From: CAWVWD01 sp965662365
GTDB taxonomy: Bacteria; Bacteroidota; Bacteroidia; Chitinophagales; Saprospiraceae
Assembly: GCA_965662365.1 (NCBI GenBank)
Contig: CBFIHR010000110.1
Location: forward strand, 1-11,312
Direction of reading: 5' to 3'
DNA: 11,312 nt
Position numbers and translations under genes: made by a program
The notes under the pieces: generated by a model
Seen by the model: the letters and a program-made list of their open reading frames with translations, nothing else
Databases searched by the model: none
What the model was told of the DNA's origin: nothing
Shown: positions 6,052 to 11,312 of the stretch, one piece after another
Layout of the letters: each line of letters begins with the position of its first letter
How positions within the stretch are numbered: the first letter of the stretch is position 1

Positions 6052-6588
6052 CATTAATTATTTAACTGAATTGACATACAGTAATAATTCTCAAAGTGTA
6101 AATTTAACAAAATGACAATTATATCAATAAATTTGTTTTGAATTTTATTTAAAAATAATCCTTGAAAACTAGTTTCAATTATTATATTTTTAATAAAAAT
6201 TACGAATTAATTCATTTTTTATAAAAAATACTAAATGATTAACTCATAACAGTAAAATTTGGGGTTTTAATTTTAAACAATAGAAAACGCATTAATTTTC
6301 AATTTTCTACCGATTCTGACTCATTGATGTTAATTTTTTGAAGGCTAACTTTAAGAAATTATTAATTTGGAACTCTTTCTCAACCTCACAAGTTATAAGT
6401 GTGTTTTTGACAATATAGCAATATAAATTATTTAAAATAAAGTTTTTTTTAGTAAAAATTTTGCATTACAAGTTTCTAACAAAATAAAGAATCATATATT
6501 GAAAAACTATTATTAACAATGATTTAAGGATTGGTTTTACTCAAACAAATAAGCACTTAAAATTGATGCTTGAATCCACTTAGCTTTA
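6052..6588. other. AT-rich intergenic region between divergent oadG and ykuK-like genes
   Basis: About 540 bases without a gene. It is very AT-rich and has no open frame of useful length. The promoters of both divergent genes must be here, but I cannot place them securely. Partial -7 matches include TCATTTTG and TACACTTTG (one base too long) on the minus strand, and TGTTTTTG near 6402 and AAATTTTG near 6457 on the plus strand. No strong hairpin, tRNA or tandem repeat is seen. The gap is several times longer than any other in the core part of the window. Confidence 0.5.
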
Positions 6589-7065
6589 ATGATGAAATGG
6601 CGTAGATTAAATGGAAAACGGATAGAATTACCTATTAAAGAGGCAGTAGAGAAGACCCTTCAAAGAGAGATTGCACAAGGTCATAAGATGAAAGTTTGTA
6701 TCGGTACAGATTCGCAAGTCAAAGGAAATATTGTAGAATTTGCAACGGTTATCGTGTTCTTACGTGAAGGTCGAGGTGGATTCATGTATATTCATAATTA
6801 CAAAAAGGACAAGCATAATATGAGTCTGAAAGAACGCATGATTTTGGAGGTTGGCAAATCTGTAGAAGTGGCGTACAGTCTTTGTGATTTATTTGATAAA
6901 TATGATGTCGAAATGGAGGTACATGCAGATATTAATACTGATCCGAGTTTCAAATCAAACGTCGCTTTACGTGAGGCAATGGGTTATATATTAGGAATGG
7001 GTTTCGTTTTCAAAGCAAAACCAGACGCTTTTGCAAGTTCAGCTTGTGCAGATAAAGTGATCTGA
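6589..7065 (+). CDS. YkuK/DUF458 family RNase H-like protein
   Basis: This 158-residue soluble protein matches the ribonuclease H-like YkuK family (DUF458). It opens a beta strand with CIGTDSQ (D41), followed by the strand FATVIVFLREGRGG (51-64), a helix with E87, the HADI strand (H112, D114) with the KSN segment at 122-124, and a C-terminal ADK (D155). Acidic residues at these points fit an RNase H-type metal site, but no activity is established for the family that I know of. In Gram-positive bacteria members are linked with stationary or sporulation-phase genes. It is the only plus-strand core gene in the window. ATG at 6589 and ATG at 6592 are both possible starts. A strong terminator follows 31 bases after the stop. 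Confidence 0.88.
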   Translation: MMKWRRLNGKRIELPIKEAVEKTLQREIAQGHKMKVCIGTDSQVKGNIVEFATVIVFLREGRGGFMYIHNYKKDKHNMSLKERMILEVGKSVEVAYSLCDLFDKYDVEMEVHADINTDPSFKSNVALREAMGYILGMGFVFKAKPDAFASSACADKVI

Positions 7066-7096
7066 TTTTTATACTTCGGAGCAGACGGAAAATATA

Positions 7097-7130
7097 AAAG
7101 GCAAATTTCGATAAATTGAAATTTGCCTTT
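7097..7130. terminator. Bidirectional intrinsic terminator between convergent genes
   Basis: AAAGGCAAATTTC (7097-7109) and GAAATTTGCCTTT (7118-7130) form a perfect 13-bp stem with an 8-base loop. Downstream on the plus strand is a T-rich TTTCTTTG, and on the minus strand TTTTATATTTT. It sits between the stop of the YkuK-like gene and the stop of the convergent tlpA-like gene and should serve both. Confidence 0.85.
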
Positions 7131-7149
7131 CTTTGTAAGTTCATATTTC

Positions 7150-8346
7150 TTAAAGTAGTTTTTCCAATTCGCTTTCTAAAGAATTAGTACGATGCGGATC
7201 AATCGCTACGATTTTACCTTGTTTGTCTAACAAATATGTTTTTGGAATACCCGTAACACCATAATCTTTAGCTGGTGCACAATCCCATTTTTTCAAATCC
7301 GAAACATGGTATTTCCACGTCAAATTATCTTGAGCGATAGCATTTTGCCACTTTTGTTTTTCTGATTCTAAGTATTGAGCAGCACGAACTTCATCGCCTC
7401 CAAATCTACGTTTGGTCATTTCATCTAAGCCATCAAGCGATACACTAAATACTGTGAATCCTTTATTTTTATATTTATTATATATTCGTACAACTTCAGG
7501 ATTATTCATACGACAAGGACGACACCAGGCAGCCCAAAAATCTAACAATACTACTTTTCCACGCAAATCATTTAGACTGTAAACCGTACCGTCAGGACTT
7601 GGCAGCGAAATATTTGGAGCTTCGACACCAACACGGATTTTTTGCATCGCCAGTTGATTTTTAATCGGAGATAAAACTGCTAAATAACCTTGGACATAAC
7701 GAGAACTTGGGTAAGTTGCCGATATTTTTCTAATCGCCGTTTCATGAATTTCCATGATTTTTTCTGGCTCTGTATAGTTCAATAGTTGTGCAGGTGGCAA
7801 AACCGTATATGCCCAAAAAGCACTAACCAAAGGATTAGAAGTGGTATCTACCATTTCTTTGATGTTAGCTTCCTTTAGTAAGTTTTTTGCAGATAAATCC
7901 GCCAATTGCTTTCCTACGGCTTGGTACAACTTTGAGTTTTTTGAACCTGAAATTTCATATTGTAATTGGTTCATTTTCTTCAATTCACCATTGATTTTAA
8001 TAGTGTTTTCTGAACCATCTAATATTAAGAATAATCGTTGGTCATTAGCTCTAATCCGATAAACACCAGGATCTAAGCCGGTGATGTCTAAACTAAAATT
8101 ACCATTATTGTCAATCGTTGTTTTTTCTTTTGGGTTCGTAGAATTATCAAAGAATATTTGGTCAAAATAGACTTGCATATTCTCTCCACCATTCAATGTT
8201 CCAGAAATATTCACGGCAAACCCATCTTTTGCTGTAGCTTCTTGCTGTTGTCCCTCTGTTGCGTCAGTCGCAGTCGTTTGTGTATCGTTACATCCAATTA
8301 TTGCTACTAAAACAATTATTAAAAATGGAAGAATATTTATTTTCAT
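7150..8346 (-). CDS. TlpA-like thiol-disulfide lipoprotein with N-terminal DUF4369-like domain
   Basis: This 398-residue envelope lipoprotein probably reduces or exchanges disulfides in periplasmic proteins. Residues 1-19 are a lipoprotein signal (hydrophobic core, then AIIGC with lipid-bearing C19), followed by a Gln/Thr-rich spacer. Residues about 44-135 form a beta-rich domain of the DUF4369 type found in many Bacteroidota thioredoxin-like proteins. A helical region (about 137-232) comes next. The AhpC/TSA-thioredoxin fold (about 240-398) has WCRPC with C275 and C278, and the cis-proline in GIPKT (P368). An insertion around 308-350, carrying charged residues, lies between the sheet strands. 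The gene ends 20 bases from the terminator hairpin and is preceded by a short repeat array. It appears to be transcribed alone or together with the nuclease-family gene upstream. Its partner proteins are unknown. Confidence 0.9.
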   Translation of the reverse strand: MKINILPFLIIVLVAIIGCNDTQTTATDATEGQQQEATAKDGFAVNISGTLNGGENMQVYFDQIFFDNSTNPKEKTTIDNNGNFSLDITGLDPGVYRIRANDQRLFLILDGSENTIKINGELKKMNQLQYEISGSKNSKLYQAVGKQLADLSAKNLLKEANIKEMVDTTSNPLVSAFWAYTVLPPAQLLNYTEPEKIMEIHETAIRKISATYPSSRYVQGYLAVLSPIKNQLAMQKIRVGVEAPNISLPSPDGTVYSLNDLRGKVVLLDFWAAWCRPCRMNNPEVVRIYNKYKNKGFTVFSVSLDGLDEMTKRRFGGDEVRAAQYLESEKQKWQNAIAQDNLTWKYHVSDLKKWDCAPAKDYGVTGIPKTYLLDKQGKIVAIDPHRTNSLESELEKLL

Positions 8347-8352
8347 ACTTTA

Positions 8353-8385
8353 AACTGTTAAATTGTTGTGATTGCTAAATTGTTA
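8353..8385. repeat. Short 8-9 bp repeat array upstream of the tlpA-like gene
   Basis: The plus strand reads AACTGTTA, AATTGTTG, TGATTGCTA, AATTGTTA in succession, four related units with one 9-bp member. It begins seven bases from the tlpA-like start codon and takes up most of the 59-base gap, leaving little room for a conventional promoter or ribosome site. Confidence 0.6.
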
Positions 8386-8394
8386 TTTTAGAAT

Positions 8395-8412
8395 CACATA
8401 AATAATTATGTG
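8395..8412. repeat. Hairpin over the stop codon of the Rpn-family gene
   Basis: CACATAA (8395-8401) and TTATGTG (8406-8412) form a perfect 7-bp, AT-rich stem with loop ATAA. The TAA stop of the Rpn-family gene (8406-8408) lies in one arm. There is no T-run after it on the minus strand, so it is at best a weak terminator. Confidence 0.4.
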
Positions 8413-9395
8413 TTTAAATTTTCAATTTCTGTTGTTGTTAATCCCGTTGCTTGTTGTATAACTTCAATTGATAAACCCGCCGATTTCATAGCTTTGGCAC
8501 TATTGAGTAAGTTTATTTTTGTTTGTTGTGCTTCTTTTTCAGCCTGTTCACGTTTCTTTTCAGCTTGTTCACGTTCCTTTTCAGCTTGTTCAATATCCAT
8601 TTTCATCTGCTCATTTTGAGCCATCATTCGTTCAATGTAATCTTCATATTCGATTTCGATTTCCATTTGCGTTTTGATTTTATCATTATCAACTGCAGAA
8701 AGTAAACGCCTCAAAACTCGCCTTAAAACTCGACTTTTGATTTTCTCTAAATCGGATTCAGAAATCGGATAATCTAAATAACGTTGATTTTTTGAACGAT
8801 ACCACGGAGCAAAAATACTCAATAAATTCAACAAAGAGTTTTGAATATCTTTAGGCAATTTACGAACCTGAATAAACCAAGATTCATGCGTCAATAACTC
8901 TACAAAACTATCCTTTGCACCATTATATTCCGTTTGATTAATGACATCATAATAACAAGCGCCTCGTTTCAAAATCGCAGGTAATTTATCATTAAAAACA
9001 TCTTCGATTAAATAAATCGTCTTTATCGGTAAATGCTTTTCTTCAACGCCATTTTCTGTCGGAATAGAACTTTTATTTTTGTATTTTTCCGCTAAATAAT
9101 TACGAAAACGCCCAATTTCAGGAACAAAAGGCGACTTCTGAACTTCAATCATTACTTTTTCAAAAAGCTCGTTTCCATTGCTATCATACGATTTAATAAT
9201 TGCGACATAATCCAATCGTTGAATCGCAATCGAGATATATCGAGCATCTAATAAAACAGCCGTTTGTTCTTGTGGTGCAGGTATTAATTCCTCAACTTCC
9301 TGTTCGATAATGGACGAAATCAACCCTTTGGCGATTTCTATATCTTCCATTAAATATTTAAAAACAGTATCGTATATCGGATTTAATATTTTCAT
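8406..9395 (-). CDS. Rpn-family PD-(D/E)XK nuclease ('PD-(D/E)XK nuclease family transposase')
   Basis: This 329-residue protein starts with the family-typical NPIYDTVFKYLMED. The PD-(D/E)XK core shows D62 in RLDYVAI and E84-x-Q86-K87 in MIEVQK, the D...ExQ arrangement of recombination-promoting nucleases. A middle region (about 100-245) has the usual conserved aromatic and basic stretches. Residues about 255-295 are a coiled coil with three near-identical heptads (EQAEKER/EQAEKKR/EQAEKEA), and the tail (about 298-329) is the helix-turn-helix-like end SIEVIQQATGLTTTEIENL. Database names often call these transposases, but no terminal inverted repeats or target duplication are visible here, and Rpn proteins are known as nucleases. 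It lies between tlpA-like and purL on the same strand. Its role in this genome is unknown. Confidence 0.88.
   Translation of the reverse strand: MKILNPIYDTVFKYLMEDIEIAKGLISSIIEQEVEELIPAPQEQTAVLLDARYISIAIQRLDYVAIIKSYDSNGNELFEKVMIEVQKSPFVPEIGRFRNYLAEKYKNKSSIPTENGVEEKHLPIKTIYLIEDVFNDKLPAILKRGACYYDVINQTEYNGAKDSFVELLTHESWFIQVRKLPKDIQNSLLNLLSIFAPWYRSKNQRYLDYPISESDLEKIKSRVLRRVLRRLLSAVDNDKIKTQMEIEIEYEDYIERMMAQNEQMKMDIEQAEKEREQAEKKREQAEKEAQQTKINLLNSAKAMKSAGLSIEVIQQATGLTTTEIENLNT
8535..8597. repeat. Three-unit 21-bp tandem repeat inside the Rpn-family gene
   Basis: Units begin with TCAG at 8539, 8560 and 8581, exactly 21 bp apart, and differ by only a few bases. Because 21 is a multiple of three, each unit codes one coiled-coil heptad in frame. 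Copy-number change would lengthen or shorten the coiled coil without a frameshift. Confidence 0.85.
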
Positions 9396-9410
9396 TTTAG
9401 ATTTATATTA

Positions 9411-9441
9411 GTTGAAAGGCATTTCAAAAATGCCTTCCAAC
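9411..9441 (-). terminator. Long hairpin downstream of purL, probable terminator
   Basis: Arms at 9411-9424 and 9428-9441 form a 14-bp stem with a 3-base loop; one pair is G-T when read on the minus strand. It lies between purL and the Rpn-family gene, both on the minus strand, and ends 16 bases before the latter's start codon. It is followed on the minus strand by TAATATAAATC and not a pure T-run. It may act as a terminator or RNA-stabilising stem for purL, or as a leader hairpin of the next gene. Confidence 0.55.
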
Positions 9442-9457
9442 TTCATTATCGTCAATT

Positions 9458-9482
9458 TCCCGAGATTTCGGGACAGGCTGTC
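9458..9482. repeat. Two small adjoining dyads downstream of purL
   Basis: TCCCGA-GATT-TCGGGA (9458-9473) is a perfect 6-bp stem, and GACAG-G-CTGTC (9472-9482) overlaps its end as an odd-spaced palindrome. Together with the longer hairpin at 9411-9441 and the 7-bp array to the right, the whole purL 3' gap consists of repeats. Confidence 0.5.
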
Positions 9483-9514
9483 AAACTGCTAACTGAAAAC
9501 TGCTAACTGTCCAA
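9478..9514. repeat. 7-8 bp tandem repeat array across the purL stop codon
   Basis: The plus strand reads CTGTCAAA, CTGCTAA, CTGAAAA, CTGCTAA, CTGTCCAA. The purL stop TAG (9503-9505 on the complement) lies in the fourth unit, and the last three residues, LDS, come from the fourth and fifth units. The array therefore runs from noncoding DNA into the gene. Confidence 0.75.
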
Positions 9515-11312
9515 CTCGTCTCCGATTGCATTATCATAATCTACTTTCCAGTCTGCTGTTTTACCAAAATGCTCTCCATCAATCGTCAAACTGTCAGCTG
9601 TAACCGTTCCGATTTTAGAAAGTTTAACACCATTCGCAGCAGCATATTTTTGCAATTCTTTCGCTTGATCCGCTTTGATAGAAACGACCACACGACTTTG
9701 GCTTTCGCCAAATAAGTAAGCATCTTTGCGAATATTTCCATCGGTATTAATGTCGAAACCAAGTTCACCAGCCATTGCTGATTCTAACAAAGATATAAAT
9801 AAACCACCTTCTGAAATATCGTGTGCAGACTGTATTAACGAATTTTTAATTAATTTTTTGACAGTATCTTGCAAAGCAAATTCTTCTTCTAAATCAAAAT
9901 GAGGAACAGGAGAGTGTTTCACACCATGAATATGCTGTACATATTCTGAACTTCCTAACCCTTCATGCGTTTCGCCCAAAAGATAAATTTCGTCCCCTTC
10001 ATTTTTGAAATCCAATGTCATGTACTTATTCGCATCATCCAAAATTCCTAACATTCCGATTGTCGGAGTTGGGAAAACTGGTTCAATCACGCCACGAATA
10101 TTTGATTGATTGTAGAAACTTACATTTCCACCAGTGACAGGCGTTTCAAACTTTTTACAAGCATCGCCCATTCCACGCAATGCGTGAACAAATTGGTAAT
10201 AAACACCTGTATCATAAGGATTTCCGAAGTTCAAACAGTTGGTAATTGCTACGGGTTCGCCACCTGAACAAACCACATTTCGAGCGGCTTCCGAAACCGC
10301 AATCATTCCACCTTTATAAGGATCAGCATACACAAAAGCCGAATTACAATCTGTTGTTACAGCCAACGCTTTTTCCGTTCCTTTCACACGTACAATTGCT
10401 GCATCTGACGGACGATTTGTACTCATATTTCCGGTACGAACCATCGAGTCATACTGCTCATAAATCCAACGTTTTGACGCAATATTCGGAGAAGTTGATA
10501 ATTTTTTTGCTGTCGCAACATAGTCGGTCGGTTCAGCGATAGTTGACTGGTCAAATGCTTCTACTTTATCCAAATAAGCAGGACGCTCATATTCTCTTGT
10601 ATAAATCGGAGCTCCACCACCAAGTACCAAATCGTGTGCAGGAACATCTGCGACTACCTCACCATTTGATTCAAAAACAACTCTACCGTTATCCGTCACT
10701 TCACCGATCAATGCACATTCTAAATCCCATTTATCAAAAACCGCCAATAATTTATCTTCTTGCCCTTTGTGACAAACGATTAACATCCGCTCTTGACTTT
10801 CAGACAATAAGATTTCAAACGGTTTCATATTTGCTTGACGAGTTGGCACAACGTCTAAGTTGATACGCATTCCCGTTCCACTTTTCGCACTCATTTCTGA
10901 TGTCGAGCAAGTGATTCCTGCTGCACCCATATCTTGCATTCCGACAATCGCACCAGTTTGAATCGCTTCCAAAGTCGCTTCTAACAACAATTTCTCTTGG
11001 AAAGGATCACCAACTTGAACTGCTGGCAAATCATCTGCGGAATCTTCTGTCAAATCCGCTGATGCGAATGTTGCTCCGTGAATCCCATCTTTTCCAGTAC
11101 GAGAACCAACAATGAAAACAGGATTTCCAGGGCCATCAGCACAAGCCGAAACCGTTTCACCAACTTTCACGATACCAACAGACATCGCATTGACTAAAAT
11201 ATTTTGGTTGTAGCAATCATTGAAATACACTTCGCCACCAACAGTCGGCACACCAAAACAGTTACCATAACCACCAATTCCTTCTACAACTCCATGAACT
11301 AAATGCTTTGTG
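9503..11312 (-). CDS. purL: Phosphoribosylformylglycinamidine synthase subunit PurL, small type (N terminus outside window)
   Basis: PurL uses ATP and ammonia from PurQ to turn FGAR into FGAM, the fourth step of purine synthesis. The frame is open to the window edge, giving 602 residues; small PurL is about 740, so roughly 140 are missing. Visible landmarks are GIGGYGNCFGVPTVGGEV at the left, GPGNPVFIVGSRTGKDGIHG, GDPFQEKLLLEATLEAI, MQDMGAAGITCSTSEM and SQERML in the first half, and ITNCLNFGNPYD, TPVTGGNVSFYNQS, PTPTIGMLG and AHDISEGGL in the second, the two-lobed AIRS-like fold. A GTG at 11249-11251 is an internal valine and not a start. The length and lack of a C-terminal glutaminase domain show the small type, which needs PurS and PurQ; neither is in the window. 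The last residues lie in a repeat array. Confidence 0.95.
   Translation of the reverse strand, partial: TKHLVHGVVEGIGGYGNCFGVPTVGGEVYFNDCYNQNILVNAMSVGIVKVGETVSACADGPGNPVFIVGSRTGKDGIHGATFASADLTEDSADDLPAVQVGDPFQEKLLLEATLEAIQTGAIVGMQDMGAAGITCSTSEMSAKSGTGMRINLDVVPTRQANMKPFEILLSESQERMLIVCHKGQEDKLLAVFDKWDLECALIGEVTDNGRVVFESNGEVVADVPAHDLVLGGGAPIYTREYERPAYLDKVEAFDQSTIAEPTDYVATAKKLSTSPNIASKRWIYEQYDSMVRTGNMSTNRPSDAAIVRVKGTEKALAVTTDCNSAFVYADPYKGGMIAVSEAARNVVCSGGEPVAITNCLNFGNPYDTGVYYQFVHALRGMGDACKKFETPVTGGNVSFYNQSNIRGVIEPVFPTPTIGMLGILDDANKYMTLDFKNEGDEIYLLGETHEGLGSSEYVQHIHGVKHSPVPHFDLEEEFALQDTVKKLIKNSLIQSAHDISEGGLFISLLESAMAGELGFDINTDGNIRKDAYLFGESQSRVVVSIKADQAKELQKYAAANGVKLSKIGTVTADSLTIDGEHFGKTADWKVDYDNAIGDELDS

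Noticed and set aside
6407..6412. TTGACA as a -35 promoter box for the YkuK-like gene
   Set aside because: Bacteroidota primary sigma factors do not use this consensus, and no good -10 or -7 box is correctly spaced.
8410..8705. Plus-strand ORFs with Phe/Ser/Cys repeats
   Set aside because: They are the mirror of the 21-bp repeat that codes the coiled coil of the Rpn-family gene on the other strand.
8395..9441. The Rpn-family gene with its flanking hairpins as a complete insertion sequence
   Set aside because: The two hairpins are unrelated in sequence, so they are not terminal inverted repeats, and no target-site duplication is visible.
10246..10863. Plus-strand ORFs opposite purL
   Set aside because: PurL motifs run through this region in the opposite frame; the plus-strand products look random.
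11249..11251. GTG as the start codon of purL
   Set aside because: The frame continues upstream with GIGGYGNCFGVPTVGGEV, which matches the PurL family, so the GTG is an internal valine and the gene is cut by the window edge.

Overview
The window reads as a low-GC Bacteroidota chromosome. Four observations support this: a tRNA promoter with the phylum-type -7 box (TATCTTTG), ribosome-binding sites without Shine-Dalgarno sequences, a DUF4369-like/TlpA lipoprotein, and a carboxyltransferase variant that I remember from Bacteroides-type genomes. PurL is of the small type that works with PurS and PurQ. This points (inference only) towards a Cytophagia, Chitinophagia or Saprospiria lineage rather than the Flavobacteriia or Bacteroidia, which usually carry the large single-chain enzyme.

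Region 1 (1 to about 2375) looks like the right end of an integrated mobile element. It holds the 3' end of an unknown gene, a small cysteine-rich protein, a regulatory-looking gap with repeated and inverted motifs, and a 516-residue large serine recombinase. The recombinase stop codon lies inside the 3' end of an intact tRNA-His(GTG) gene on the opposite strand. This is the expected arrangement for an element inserted at a tRNA 3' end, with the att site inside the overlap.

Region 2 (2375 to about 6050) holds core genes on the minus strand: tRNA-His with its own promoter, and upstream of it the cluster oadG-oadA-oadB. These encode the three subunits of a sodium-pumping, biotin-dependent decarboxylase, probably acting on oxaloacetate. 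OadA carries its own biotinyl domain, which looks AccB-like because it appears to contain a 'thumb' insertion. The whole oadA-oadB gap is an inverted pair of 8-bp tandem arrays.

Region 3 (6051 to 7141) holds a 538-bp AT-rich gap, a YkuK/DUF458 RNase H-like gene on the plus strand and a strong bidirectional terminator.

Region 4 (7150 to 11312) is all minus strand: a TlpA-type lipoprotein thiol-disulfide protein, an Rpn/PD-(D/E)XK nuclease-family gene with a three-unit 21-bp repeat coding a coiled coil, and purL, which is cut by the window edge. Short-period (7-8 bp) intergenic arrays abut oadA/oadB, tlpA and purL. Two of them supply part of the stop region of the gene they follow. I see no CRISPR array, no complete insertion sequence and no clear multi-gene defence system.
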